DNA of 64,000 nucleotides from Acutalibacter sp. 1XD8-33 (GCF_003612555.1 NZ_RAZF01000006.1:111108-175107); one strand, 5' to 3'; counted from the first letter of the stretch, positions 24,919 through 34,162 are shown. Numbers and translations are program-made. Notes: generated from the sequence alone by a model not told the origin.

Positions 24919-25629
24919 TTATTCTAAAATCTCCAGCAGTCCGGAGATTTTGTCGATGTTGTGCATATCCTCCCGGGGCTCGGAGGCCGGGATGGCGCGG
25001 ATCAGCACAGGATGGATTCCATGGGCCCTGGCGCCCTCCAGATTTTTGGGCAAGTCGTCCACAAAGACGGTTTGCTCCGGGGGAAGGCCCATTTTCGAGA
25101 GTGCGTCCTGATACATTTTGGGATGGGGCTTGAATACGCCCTGTTCAAAGCTGTAGGTCACGCAATCCATGTAGTCGAGGATGCCGGACTCCTCTAGCGC
25201 CGGCACGATAGACGGCCAGGTGTCAGAGATAATCCCCAGCTTATATGTGCCACGCAGGGCCTTTAGGGTATCAATGGTGTCGTCGAACAGACGGTAGTTA
25301 CCCGGCTTGTTGTAGAGCTTGTCTTTCACGACTTTGTGAATCTGTTCCTCAGTTACCCCAAGCTCCGGGAGAGCAACGGCAATCTGGGTGTAATAGGCGA
25401 AAAATTTTTGGTATTCCTCCTCAAAGCTGTGGAGCAGATGATTTTTTTCCAGCTCGGCATTGGCGTCCCACAAAATTTTGTCCAGCCGTTCCTTGGGGAT
25501 AGCGTTCATCTTTTCCTCGGAGAAATATTTCCGGGCGAAATCGGAAAACGTCCAGCTTCCCGAAGGGGGAAAGAGCAGCGTGCCCCCCAGATCCAGAAAA
25601 ACGCCCTTGATGTTCTTCAGCTTGTCCAT
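24919..25629 (-). CDS. HAD-superfamily hydrolase
   Basis: 236-residue HAD-IA-type protein. Motif I is FLDLGGTLLF: the nucleophile D13 is present, but the usual second Asp (acid/base, DxD) is a Gly. Motif II is GIISDTW, motif III KPHPKMYQDAL and motif IV FVDDLPKNLEGA. The missing acid/base Asp suggests either a slow phosphatase or a different chemistry. AAAGGAGG lies before the ATG at 25629, which is preferred to an extension to 25692. The cap domain (about 25-95) is helical. It heads an operon with the DUF1836 gene. Confidence 0.85.
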   Translation of the reverse strand: MDKLKNIKGVFLDLGGTLLFPPSGSWTFSDFARKYFSEEKMNAIPKERLDKILWDANAELEKNHLLHSFEEEYQKFFAYYTQIAVALPELGVTEEQIHKVVKDKLYNKPGNYRLFDDTIDTLKALRGTYKLGIISDTWPSIVPALEESGILDYMDCVTYSFEQGVFKPHPKMYQDALSKMGLPPEQTVFVDDLPKNLEGARAHGIHPVLIRAIPASEPREDMHNIDKISGLLEILE

Positions 25630-25745
25630 ACAATCAGCCTCCTTTGCTTCATTGTAACCGCAAACGCGCCGTTTGTCAAATTTTTCCCCCATTGCTTGTC
25701 TTTCCCTTCCGGCTATGGTAGAATAGAAGAGCGTAGTTTGCAGTG

Positions 25746-26070
25746 CATATTTTGGCCTCTGGCAGCTTAGAGTTCGTTAGACTTCGTCTTACGAACTCTG
25801 CCCCTAAGAACCCCACCACCTTTTGGAAAAGGTGGACGAAAACTTTACCCTGGACAGTATTGGCCGGTCCAGCTGGCCTTAAGCTGGCGGGGGTGTGGGG
25901 GTGAGCGTCTGCCAGTGGCAGACAAGCTGCGAACCGACCGAAGCGGCAGCTGAGACTCGCGGAGCCCCATGAACTTGCCGTAGCCGCGGGGAAGATTGCC
26001 TGTGGCAATCGTTCTGACCTGACCGAGCCGGCAGGTGAGACCCTTTGCGGCGGAGGACACACAGTATTTA
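25746..26070. repeat. Mosaic intergenic repeat, copy F
   Basis: Lies between the divergently oriented HAD and pcrA genes. It contains AGAGTTCG...CGAACTCT (25771-25800), CCCCACCACCTTTTGGAAAAG, GGTGGACGAAAACTTTACCC (the core inverted relative to B and D), and two related CGACCGAAGCGGCAG / GACCGAGCCGGCAGGTGAGA modules. The right end GCGGCGGAGGACAC resembles the right ends of B and G; the left end is less clear. No gene seen, and no convincing pcrA promoter either. Confidence 0.65.
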
Positions 26071-26131
26071 CACACATTAATAAATTACAAATCCCCGCGG
26101 GAAGCCGCTGGGATAGAAAGAGGGATATACA

Positions 26132-28498
26132 ATGGAGTATCCGAAAGAGGAATGGCTGGAGCTGCGCCGCAGGGCGCTGGAAAAGGACTTTTCCCGGATG
26201 AACGAGCGCCAGAGGCAGGCGGTGTTCCATACGGACGGCCCCTTGCTGATCCTGGCCGGGGCGGGCAGCGGCAAGACCACGGTGCTGGTCAACCGTATCG
26301 CCAATCTGGTGCGCTATGGCAAGGCCTACCACAGCGGCTTCCTCCAGCCGGAATTCACGGAAGGGGACGCGGCAAACTGCCAGACCTATCTGGACGGCAG
26401 AGAGCTTTCGGAGATCACCAGAGTTCGCCTCTCCGTGTCCGCCTGCCAGCCCTGGCGCATCCTGGCCATCACCTTCACCAATAAGGCCGCAGGGGAGCTG
26501 AAAGACCGCCTCTGCGCCATGCTGGGGGAGGAGGGCCGGGATATCTGGGCGTCTACCTTTCATTCCAGCTGTGCCAGAATGCTTCGCCGGGACGGGGAAC
26601 GCCTGGGCTACAGCGCTCATTTCACCATCTATGACACGGACGACAGCCGTCGCCTGATGAAAGAAGTCATGCGAGACCTGGACATCAACGAGAAGAGCCT
26701 CTCCCACCGGGCCATTCTGGGGGAGATCTCCCGGGCAAAGGACAGCCTGGTTTCCCCGGAGGAATATGAGTCCCAGGCAGGGGCGGATTTCCGGCTGAAG
26801 GTGGTGGCTCGAGCCTATCTGGCGTACCAGCGCCGTCTGGCGGACTCCGACGCCATGGACTTCGACGATCTGCTGGTGAACACGGTCCGTCTCTTCCAGA
26901 AATGTCCGGACGTGCTGGAATACTACCAGGACCGGTTCTGCTATATTATGGTGGACGAATACCAGGACACCAACCACGCCCAGTACGAGTTTGTGCGCCT
27001 TCTGGCCAAAAAGCACAACAACCTGTGCGTTGTGGGCGACGATGACCAGAGTATCTACAAGTTCCGGGGGGCCACCATAGAGAACATCATGAATTTCGAG
27101 CAGGATTTCCCCGGGGCCCAGGTGATCCGCCTGGAGCAGAACTACCGCTCCACTCAGAACATTCTGGACGCCGCCAACGCCGTGATCGCCAATAACCTGG
27201 AGCGCAAGGGCAAAACCCTGTGGACCGCCGCCGGGGCCGGGGATAAGCTCCATCTGCACACCGCCGAAACCGAGCAGGACGAGGCGGAGCGGGTCTCCCG
27301 GATCATCCTGGAGGGCGTGGCCAAGGGGCGGAAATTCTCCGACTACGCCATCCTCTACCGGATGAACTCCCAGTCCCGCACCTTCGAGAGCGTGCTGGCC
27401 AAGTCCGGCGTACCCCACCGGATCATCGGCGGGACCCGCTTCTTCGACCGCAAGGAAGTGCGGGACATGATAGCCTATCTCAGCGTGATCAACAACCCGG
27501 ACGATGAGATCCGCCTGCGCAGGATCATCAATACTCCCAGGCGCAGCATCGGGGAGAAAACAGCCGATACCGCCGCCCAGATCGGCCAGCAGGTGGGGGA
27601 GAGCATGTTCCAGGTGATCGGCCATCCGGGGGACTTCCCGGCCATCTCCCGCTCTGCCAATAAGCTGCTGCCCTTTGTGGAGCTGATGCGGGGGCTCATG
27701 GAGAAGAACGAGGCCGGAATGGCCCCCAGCGAGCTCTATGGGGAGCTGGTGGAGCAGACCCATTACCTGGAGTTCCTCAAGACGGACGAGCCGGAAAAGG
27801 CGGAGGACCGCACGGAGAATGTGCAGGAGCTCTCCTCCATGCTCCAGCGGTACGAGCAGGAGAGCGGGGAAGAGGCCAGCCTCTCCGGCTTTCTGGAGGA
27901 GGTTGCCCTGTTCACCGATATCGACAACTATGACGAGGCGGCGGATTCCGCCGTGCTGATGACCATCCACTCCGCCAAGGGCCTGGAGTTCCCTGTGGTG
28001 TTCCTGCCCGGCTGGGAAGAGGGGGTTTTCCCCGGCAACGCCGTGCTCTACGACCCCAGCCAGGTGGAGGAGGAGCGCCGTCTGGCCTATGTAGCAATTA
28101 CCCGGGCCAGGGAGGAGCTATACATTTATAACGCCGAATCCCGGATGATCTTCGGCTCCACCAGCCACAACCGGATCTCCCGCTTTGCCGACGAGATCCC
28201 CGGCGAATTGATCGAGCGCAGCCGTTCCCGGGAATACGCCGTCCGCCCGGAAGCATCTTCTTTCAGCGCGAGCGCCCGGCCGGCGGCCCGTCCCACGCCC
28301 AGCTACCGGCCTACGCCCCACAAGCCCGCCCCCGCCGGAACCTACAAGGTGGGGGACACGGTGATGCACAAGACCTTCGGCACGGGGCTGATTCTGGCTG
28401 CCACGCCCATGGCCAACGACAGTCTGCTGGAGATCGCCTTCGACAAGGCGGGCACCAAGAAGCTCATGGCGAACTTCGCCCGGCTGACGAAAGTGTGA
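26132..28498 (+). CDS. pcrA: UvrD/PcrA-type DNA helicase
   Basis: 788-residue superfamily 1A 3'-5' helicase. Visible motifs: Q motif and Walker A (MNERQRQAVFHTDGPLLILA, GAGSGKTT), Ia (ITFTNKAAGEL), II (DEYQDTN), III (VVGDDDQSIYKFRGA), IV (LEQNYRSTQNIL), V (TIHSAKGLEFPVVFLPG) and VI (YVAITRARE). The C-terminal Tudor-like end is VGDTVMHKTFGTG. An insert of about 45 residues after motif I (YGKAYHSGFLQPEF...) is longer than in Bacillus PcrA. The protein acts in repair, replication restart and removal of RNA polymerase or RecA. It heads a coupled run with the nitrilase-like, GNAT and DJ-1 genes. Confidence 0.95.
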   Translation: MEYPKEEWLELRRRALEKDFSRMNERQRQAVFHTDGPLLILAGAGSGKTTVLVNRIANLVRYGKAYHSGFLQPEFTEGDAANCQTYLDGRELSEITRVRLSVSACQPWRILAITFTNKAAGELKDRLCAMLGEEGRDIWASTFHSSCARMLRRDGERLGYSAHFTIYDTDDSRRLMKEVMRDLDINEKSLSHRAILGEISRAKDSLVSPEEYESQAGADFRLKVVARAYLAYQRRLADSDAMDFDDLLVNTVRLFQKCPDVLEYYQDRFCYIMVDEYQDTNHAQYEFVRLLAKKHNNLCVVGDDDQSIYKFRGATIENIMNFEQDFPGAQVIRLEQNYRSTQNILDAANAVIANNLERKGKTLWTAAGAGDKLHLHTAETEQDEAERVSRIILEGVAKGRKFSDYAILYRMNSQSRTFESVLAKSGVPHRIIGGTRFFDRKEVRDMIAYLSVINNPDDEIRLRRIINTPRRSIGEKTADTAAQIGQQVGESMFQVIGHPGDFPAISRSANKLLPFVELMRGLMEKNEAGMAPSELYGELVEQTHYLEFLKTDEPEKAEDRTENVQELSSMLQRYEQESGEEASLSGFLEEVALFTDIDNYDEAADSAVLMTIHSAKGLEFPVVFLPGWEEGVFPGNAVLYDPSQVEEERRLAYVAITRAREELYIYNAESRMIFGSTSHNRISRFADEIPGELIERSRSREYAVRPEASSFSASARPAARPTPSYRPTPHKPAPAGTYKVGDTVMHKTFGTGLILAATPMANDSLLEIAFDKAGTKKLMANFARLTKV

Positions 28499-28506
28499 GG
28501 CGTCCC

Positions 28507-29220
28507 ATGAAAATCTGTCTGACGGTCCCGGAGCGCTTCGTGGCCCAGCGAGAGCTGCCCCAGCTCCTCTCCCGGCCTGCGGATCTGACCCTGTTCCCGG
28601 AAGGCTTTCTTCGCTCTCCGGACGACCTGGATCTTGCCCTCCGACTCACGGAGAACCGGCCCGGTACGGTGCTAGCCGGATATCGGGACGGCGGCTGGGA
28701 AAAAGCTGTGATCCTCGAAAACGGCCGGGTGGTGGACAAATACACCAAGTGCATCCTCACAAAAGGGGAGAGGGGGAAGGGCAAGCGGCCTGGGGACCGG
28801 ATCCGCTGCCTGAATAGCAGCCTGGGCAAAATTGCCGCGCCCATCTGCTATGAGCTCCACTTCCCGGAGGTCTGCCGGATGATGGCCCTGGAGGAACCTG
28901 TTCTGATGGTGAACCCCATCGGCACGGGCATGTACCACCGGCTCCAGTACCTCCAGTGGACGGCGCTGGCCCGGGCACGTGCCATCGAAAACGAGCTTCC
29001 CGTGGCGGGCTGCTGCCACTTCTGCGGGGAGATCCCCCTGGCCTTCGCCTTTGACAGCCAGGGCGAGACGCTGCTGGAAGCGGAGGGCTCTCCCGGGGCC
29101 TTCTTCGTGGAGCTGGAGCCGGCAGGAGAGCGGCCCATCGGCTATCTGAGGGATCGCAGGCCGGAGCTCTTCGGAGGCCTCTCCGAAAAATCATTGGGAG
29201 AAAAGGAGCGGATATGGTAA
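28507..29220 (+). CDS. Carbon-nitrogen hydrolase (nitrilase superfamily)
   Basis: 237-residue amidase of the nitrilase superfamily with the triad E32 (LFPEGF), K81 (KYTKCILTKGE) and C114 (APICYELHFPE). It would hydrolyse an amide or carbamoyl group; the acceptor is not predictable. It is shorter than most family members (260-280), mainly at the N-terminal end. ATG at 28507 has GAGG upstream and lies 8 bp after the pcrA stop. Its TAA falls inside the start of the next gene (7-bp overlap), so it is coupled with the GNAT gene. Confidence 0.86.
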   Translation: MKICLTVPERFVAQRELPQLLSRPADLTLFPEGFLRSPDDLDLALRLTENRPGTVLAGYRDGGWEKAVILENGRVVDKYTKCILTKGERGKGKRPGDRIRCLNSSLGKIAAPICYELHFPEVCRMMALEEPVLMVNPIGTGMYHRLQYLQWTALARARAIENELPVAGCCHFCGEIPLAFAFDSQGETLLEAEGSPGAFFVELEPAGERPIGYLRDRRPELFGGLSEKSLGEKERIW

Positions 29221-29675
29221 GACTAGTGGAAGAGAAGGACCAAAAAGAGCGGATCTGCCGGGAGATTCTGGGGGCCCTGCCGGACTGGTTCGGCATCCCG
29301 GAAAGCGTAGAGGAATATGCCAAAAACTGCCGGGAGCTGCCCGTCTGGGCGGCGGAAGCGGAGGACGGCCCGGTGGGCTTCATCGCCTACCGGCCCACCA
29401 GCGCTCAGGCCGGAGAAATCTATGTGATGGGCGTGCTGCCGGACTGCCGCCGGAAAGGCCTGGGCCGGGCGCTCTTTCGGGAATTGTACGCCTATGCCAG
29501 GGAGAGCGGGTGCAGGTTTCTGACGGTAAAGACCGTGCAGTCCGGCCGGTATGAAACCTACGGCCGCACAAACCTCTTTTACCGATCCCTGGGCTTTGTG
29601 GAGCTGGAATGCCTGCCCACCCTGTGGGACGAGGCTAACCCTTGCCAGAATTATATCATGGAGGTCTGTGGATGA
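29214..29675 (+). CDS. GNAT-family N-acetyltransferase
   Basis: 153-residue acetyltransferase. The acetyl-CoA binding loop is VLPDCRRKGLGRALF (motif A, about 75-90), preceded by the strand GEIYVMG. The C-terminal motif TNLFYRSLGFVELE follows. It overlaps the nitrilase-like gene by 7 bp and the DJ-1 gene by 4 bp, so all are translated from one mRNA. The family is secure; the acceptor is unknown. Confidence 0.88.
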   Translation: MVRLVEEKDQKERICREILGALPDWFGIPESVEEYAKNCRELPVWAAEAEDGPVGFIAYRPTSAQAGEIYVMGVLPDCRRKGLGRALFRELYAYARESGCRFLTVKTVQSGRYETYGRTNLFYRSLGFVELECLPTLWDEANPCQNYIMEVCG

Positions 29676-30262
29676 AGGTATTGCTTTTTTGCGCGAAAGG
29701 CTTTGAGACCATGGAGTTCAGTCCCTTTATTGATGTGTTCGGCTGGGCCGCGAACGACTTTGGCTGCAATGTGCAGGTGGTGACCTGCGGCTTTGAGAGG
29801 CAGGTTGCCAGTGCCTTTGGGGTGCCGGTTCTGGTGGATCGACTGCTTTCGGAGGTTTCAGCGGAGGGCTTTGCCGCGCTGGCAGTGCCTGGGGGCTTTG
29901 AGGAGTACGGCTTCTATGAGGAAGCCTATGACAGCCGTTTTCTCCGGCTGATTCAGGAGTTCCGGCGGCAGGGGAAGCCGGTTGCCGCTGTGTGCGTAGG
30001 AGCCCTGCCCTTGGGAAAGAGCGGGATTCTGAAGGGGATAAGGGCGGCGACCTATCATCTGGGGAACGGCCGCCGGCAGAGGCAGCTGGCAGAATTCGGG
30101 GCGCGGGTGGCTGATGAGCGGGTTGTGGCAGAGGACGGCATCATCACCTCCCGGTGCCCAGAGACAGCCGCGGACGTGGCCTTTGCCCTGCTGGGTATGC
30201 TGGCTGGTCCAAAAATGGCCGAGACCGTCAGACAGGCAATGGGATATAGAGCGGAGATGTGA
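29672..30262 (+). CDS. DJ-1/PfpI-family protein
   Basis: 196-residue protein of the class I glutamine-amidotransferase-like/DJ-1 superfamily. The nucleophile-elbow cysteine is C108 (AVCVGALPL), with GGFEEYG upstream. It resembles the ThiJ/YajL/DJ-1 branch, whose members are linked to oxidative-stress protection, deglycation-type or chaperone activities; none can be assigned here. GGAGGTCTGTGG precedes the ATG, which overlaps the GNAT stop (ATGA). Confidence 0.85.
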   Translation: MKVLLFCAKGFETMEFSPFIDVFGWAANDFGCNVQVVTCGFERQVASAFGVPVLVDRLLSEVSAEGFAALAVPGGFEEYGFYEEAYDSRFLRLIQEFRRQGKPVAAVCVGALPLGKSGILKGIRAATYHLGNGRRQRQLAEFGARVADERVVAEDGIITSRCPETAADVAFALLGMLAGPKMAETVRQAMGYRAEM

Positions 30263-30268
30263 AATACT

Positions 30269-31990
30269 ATGAAAAAACTGCTGGGTTATTTGACAGAATA
30301 TCGAAAGGAATGCGTGCTGGGCCCCCTATTCAAGCTGCTGGAGGCCTCCTTTGAGCTGCTGGTCCCCCTGGTGATGGCCGGCGTCATCGATACCGGCATC
30401 GCCAACCGGGACCAGGGCTACATCATCCGCATGTGCCTTGTGCTGGTGGCTCTGGGTGTGATCGGCCTTGCCTGCTCCTTGACGGCCCAGTTTTTCGCGG
30501 CCAAGGCCTCGGTTGGGTTTGCGGCCAAATTGCGGGCGGCGCTGTTCAACCGGATTCAGAGCCTGAGCTTTTCTGATATGGACGCCCAGGGCACCTCTAC
30601 GCTGATCACCCGTATGACCAGCGATATCAACCAGGTACAGAACGGCATGAACTTGACCCTGCGGCTCTTTCTGCGTTCGCCCTTTGTAGTATTCGGGGCC
30701 ATGGTGATGGCTTTCACCATTGACTGGAAGGCGGCGCTGATTTTCGTGGTGGTGATTCCCCTGCTGTCGGTGGTGGTCTTTGGCGTTATGCTCTGGACCA
30801 TGCCCCGCTATAAGCAGGTGCAGGCCTGGCTGGACAGGGTGCTGGGCGCAACCAGGGAGAACCTCACCGGGGTGCGGGTGGTACGGGCTTTCGGGCGGGA
30901 GGAATCTGAGGCCGCCGCTTTTCAAGAGGAAAACAACGGGCTCACCCATTTTCAGGAATTCGTAGGAAAAGTTTCCGCGCTGATGAATCCTGTCACCTAT
31001 ATCCTCATCAACTTGGGGGCGGTTGCTCTGATTTGGGTGGGCGCTCTTCGGGTGGATGGGGGGATGATTACCCAAGGGGCGGTGGTGGCCCTGCTGAATT
31101 ATATGTCCCAGATTTTGGTGGAGCTGGTAAAGTTGGCTAACCTGATCATCAACATCACCAAGGCCTTGGCCTGCGCCAACCGGGTGGCAGCGGTGATCGA
31201 GTTCCAGCCTGGAATGGTTTCTCCCGCCGGGGGCGAGGCCGGGGTGGATGCCGGCGTGGCGTTCGACCATGTGGAACTCACCTATGGTGGGGCCGGGGCA
31301 CCCTCTCTTTCGGAGCTGTCTTTTTCGGCCAGGCCAGGGGAGACGATTGGGATTATCGGCGGCACGGGCAGCGGAAAGTCCTCTTTGGTGAATCTAATCC
31401 CTCGGTTCTATGACGCTACGGCAGGCCGGGTGCTGGTTGGCGGCAGAGACGTGCGGGAGTGGCCCTTGGAGCAGCTCAGAAACTTGGTAGGCGTGGTGCC
31501 TCAGAGAGCGGCGCTTTTTACCGGGACCATTCGAGAAAACCTGCTCTGGGGCAAGGAGACTGCCGGCGATCAGGAGCTCTGGCAGGCCCTGGAAACCGCC
31601 CAGGCCAAAGAATTTGTGGAGCAGAAGCCCAAGGGCCTGGACGAACCGGTGGAACAGGGAGGGCGGAATTTCTCCGGCGGACAGAGACAACGGCTGACCA
31701 TTGCCCGGGCCCTGGTGCGCCGTCCGAAGATTTTGATTCTGGACGACAGCGCCAGCGCTTTAGACTTTGCCACAGACGCCAGGCTCCGGCAGGCCATTCA
31801 TCAGCTGGACTACCGGCCCACGGTGTTTATCGTTTCCCAGCGGACCTCGTCCCTCCGCCACGCGGATCAGATTATCGTGCTGGACGACGGCCAGGCGGTG
31901 GGTATCGGAACCCACGAGCAGCTGCTGGAAAGTTGTGAGGTCTACCGGGAAATTCATGAATCCCAGTTCCGGAAGGAGGGGCGGCAATGA
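30269..31990 (+). CDS. ABC exporter half-transporter with degenerate ATPase site
   Basis: 573-residue half-transporter: a six-helix membrane domain (about 1-320) and a nucleotide-binding domain. Walker A is GGTGSGKSS and the signature NFSGGQRQR is intact. Two catalytic residues are not. The Glu after Walker B is Asp (LILDDSASALD) and the switch-loop His is Gln (IVSQRTSS). This is the pattern of the non-hydrolysing partner in heterodimeric exporters such as BmrCD/LmrCD. It begins 6 bp after the DJ-1 gene and its stop overlaps the next ABC gene (ATGA), as expected for a pair. It probably exports drugs or lipophilic metabolites. Confidence 0.92.
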   Translation: MKKLLGYLTEYRKECVLGPLFKLLEASFELLVPLVMAGVIDTGIANRDQGYIIRMCLVLVALGVIGLACSLTAQFFAAKASVGFAAKLRAALFNRIQSLSFSDMDAQGTSTLITRMTSDINQVQNGMNLTLRLFLRSPFVVFGAMVMAFTIDWKAALIFVVVIPLLSVVVFGVMLWTMPRYKQVQAWLDRVLGATRENLTGVRVVRAFGREESEAAAFQEENNGLTHFQEFVGKVSALMNPVTYILINLGAVALIWVGALRVDGGMITQGAVVALLNYMSQILVELVKLANLIINITKALACANRVAAVIEFQPGMVSPAGGEAGVDAGVAFDHVELTYGGAGAPSLSELSFSARPGETIGIIGGTGSGKSSLVNLIPRFYDATAGRVLVGGRDVREWPLEQLRNLVGVVPQRAALFTGTIRENLLWGKETAGDQELWQALETAQAKEFVEQKPKGLDEPVEQGGRNFSGGQRQRLTIARALVRRPKILILDDSASALDFATDARLRQAIHQLDYRPTVFIVSQRTSSLRHADQIIVLDDGQAVGIGTHEQLLESCEVYREIHESQFRKEGRQ

Positions 31991-33735
31991 AACAGAAGGC
32001 AAAAAAGGGCACGCTGAAAAAGGTGCTGCGGTATATCCGCCGCTACCGTTTTCTTGTGGGGCTGTCGGTGCTGCTGGCGGGGGTATCCGTGGCGGCGACT
32101 CTCTATATCCCCATTCTTACCGGCGACGCGGTGGATAAAATTATCGCCCCCGGCCAGGTGGACTTTGCCGGGATCGGGAGCATCCTGGTCTATATCGGCA
32201 TCGTCGTGGGTATATCCGCCCTGGCCCAGTGGGTAATGAGCGTCATCAACAATCGGGTGACCTACCGCGTGGTGCGGGATATCCGCAACGAGGCCTTCCA
32301 TAAGCTGCAAAAGCTGCCCCTGCGGTATCTGGACTCTCATCCGGCGGGGGAGATTGTCAGCCGGGTGATCGCGGATGTGGACCAGTTCGCCGACGGCCTC
32401 TTAATGGGCTTTACCCAGCTCTTCACCGGCGTGATCACCATTCTGGGGACCATCGGCTTCATGGTCTCCGTGAACGCCGCTATCACGCTGGTGGTGCTGG
32501 TGGTAACCCCAATTTCCCTGGTGGTGGCCGCATTCATCGCCAAAAGCACCTATCATATGTTCCGGGCCCAATCTCAGGTGCGGGGCGAGCAGACCGGATT
32601 TGTGGAGGAGATGGTGGGCGGCCAGAAGGTGGTGCAGGCCTTTGGCCAGGAGCGTAAGTCTATGGCGCGCTTTGAGGAGATCAACGAGCGCCTGCGGAAA
32701 TGCTCTCTGAAAGCCATCTTCTTCTCCTCCATCACCAACCCCTCCACCCGTTTTGTGAATTCCTTGGTCTATACCGGCGTGGGAATTGCGGGAGCCCTGT
32801 CCGTGGTGGCCGGCCGGCTGACGGTGGGACAGCTGACCTGCTTTCTGAGCTATGCCAACCAATATACGAAGCCGTTCAACGAGATTTCCGGGGTGGTCAC
32901 CGAGCTGCAAAACGCGCTGGCCTGTGCCGCCCGGGTGTTCGAGCTGATTGAGGAGGAGCCCCAGGTTCCGGATTCACCGGAGGCGTTCCAGCTGGAGGCG
33001 GCTTCGGGAGCTGTGCGGGTGGAGGGCGTGAATTTTGCCTACCGCCCGGGTCAGAAGCTGATCGAGAATTTTAATCTGGATGTGAAACCGGGCCAGCGGG
33101 TTGCGTTGGTGGGCCCTACCGGCTGCGGCAAAACAACGGTGATCAATCTGCTTATGCGGTTTTATGATGTGGATTTGGGCAAAATCTCTGTAGACGGTCG
33201 GGATATCCGGGAGATTACTCGGAAGAGCCTGCGGAGAAACTACGGTATGGTTCTTCAGGACACCTGGCTAAAACAGGGCACTGTGCGGGAGAATATTGCC
33301 TATGGCAGGCCGGACGCGGCTCTGGAAGAGGTGGTGGAAGCGGCCAAGGCCGCCCATGCTCACAGCTTTGTCAAGCGCCTGCCCCAGGGCTACGACACGA
33401 AAATCGGCGAGGAGTTGGGAGGCCTGAGCCAGGGGCAGAAGCAGCTTCTCTGCATCGCTCGGGTAATGCTGTCCTTGCCGCCCATGTTGATTTTAGACGA
33501 GGCCACCTCTTCCATCGATACCCGCACGGAAGTGCGCATTCAAAAGGCCTTTGCCAAGATGATGAAGGGCCGCACTAGTTTTATCGTGGCCCACAGGCTG
33601 TCTACCATCCGGGACGCGGACGTGATTTTGGTTATGCGGGACGGTCACATTATCGAACAAGGAAGCCATGAGGAACTTTTAGCAAAGAACGGCTTCTATG
33701 CCGAATTGTATAACAGCCAGTTCAGCACTGTATAG
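31987..33735 (+). CDS. ABC exporter half-transporter, catalytic partner
   Basis: 582-residue partner of the preceding gene, with the same membrane-ATPase layout. Here the catalytic residues are canonical: Walker A GPTGCGKTT, Walker B with Glu (LILDEATSSID) and switch His (IVAHRLST). Its signature, however, is LSQGQ, not LSGGQ. In a heterodimer this signature would face the Walker A of the degenerate partner. It is translationally coupled to the first subunit by a 4-bp overlap and followed by a strong terminator. One functional and one degenerate ATP site are therefore predicted. The substrate is unknown. Confidence 0.93.
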   Translation: MKQKAKKGTLKKVLRYIRRYRFLVGLSVLLAGVSVAATLYIPILTGDAVDKIIAPGQVDFAGIGSILVYIGIVVGISALAQWVMSVINNRVTYRVVRDIRNEAFHKLQKLPLRYLDSHPAGEIVSRVIADVDQFADGLLMGFTQLFTGVITILGTIGFMVSVNAAITLVVLVVTPISLVVAAFIAKSTYHMFRAQSQVRGEQTGFVEEMVGGQKVVQAFGQERKSMARFEEINERLRKCSLKAIFFSSITNPSTRFVNSLVYTGVGIAGALSVVAGRLTVGQLTCFLSYANQYTKPFNEISGVVTELQNALACAARVFELIEEEPQVPDSPEAFQLEAASGAVRVEGVNFAYRPGQKLIENFNLDVKPGQRVALVGPTGCGKTTVINLLMRFYDVDLGKISVDGRDIREITRKSLRRNYGMVLQDTWLKQGTVRENIAYGRPDAALEEVVEAAKAAHAHSFVKRLPQGYDTKIGEELGGLSQGQKQLLCIARVMLSLPPMLILDEATSSIDTRTEVRIQKAFAKMMKGRTSFIVAHRLSTIRDADVILVMRDGHIIEQGSHEELLAKNGFYAELYNSQFSTV

Positions 33736-33757
33736 GGAGACATGATGGGGGTTCCAG

Positions 33758-33803
33758 CACGAAAGCCAGAGGAATTTTCCTCTGGCTTTCGTGGCTTTAT
33801 TCT
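33758..33803 (+). terminator. Terminator after the ABC exporter operon
   Basis: CACGAAAGCCAGAGGA pairs perfectly with TCCTCTGGCTTTCGTG around a 4-base loop, followed by GCTTTATT. It lies about 20 bp past the stop of the second exporter gene. Confidence 0.8.
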
Positions 33804-33968
33804 AGTCAGGGGTCTGGAGGCGAACTCCCGGCTGCCAGAGGCCAATCCATAACTACTGTGAAGCATATTTTCAATGTCATGAAATGACTACTGCTGCTTT
33901 TTGTGCTCTCGTATGATTGCGGCCCGCCTTTGGAGTGAAAAAATTGTAGTCTTTGTTGAAAAAACTGC

Positions 33969-33997
33969 TTGACAAATTCAATAGGGTGTGATATGCT
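33969..33997 (+). promoter_or_regulatory. Promoter of the GH32-like operon
   Basis: TTGACA (33969-33974) and TATGCT (33992-33997) lie 17 bp apart. Transcription would start near 34004 and give a leader of about 235 nt before the first glycosidase. The whole gap 33804-34239 is AT-rich and holds no gene; its content is this promoter and the two operators listed next. Confidence 0.75.
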
Positions 33998-34014
33998 ATT
34001 GTGCAAAGAGATAG

Positions 34015-34028
34015 TGACAACGTAAACA
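34015..34028 (+). promoter_or_regulatory. cre-like operator O1 just downstream of the start point
   Basis: TGACAACGTAAACA matches the catabolite-responsive consensus TGWNANCGNTNWCA at all but one fixed position. It lies about 10 bp past the predicted transcription start, a usual position for repression by CcpA or another LacI-family protein. Confidence 0.55.
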
Positions 34029-34142
34029 TATCAAATTATTTGTGAATTGCGCTGTGCTATGCTCTGACACATTGCGTGAGATTGTCTGTTCACTAGAGGT
34101 CAAAGGTTGTTCCGCTTTTCAAGGAAATTTTCTTTTCCTTAA

Positions 34143-34162
34143 ATTTGACAACGTTGTCAAAT
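34143..34162 (+). promoter_or_regulatory. Perfect 20-bp palindromic operator O2 (cre/LacI type)
   Basis: ATTTGACAAC followed directly by its exact reverse complement. The inner 14 bp, TGACAACGTTGTCA, fit the cre consensus at every fixed position. With O1 128 bp upstream it could allow looping or a roadblock. No LacI-family gene is in the window, so the regulator is CcpA or an unlinked repressor. Confidence 0.7.

Noticed and set aside
25676..27970. 764-codon open frame on the minus strand through pcrA
   Set aside because: It is antisense to a clearly recognisable PcrA helicase and lacks any family motif. Long antisense frames are expected in GC-rich genes.
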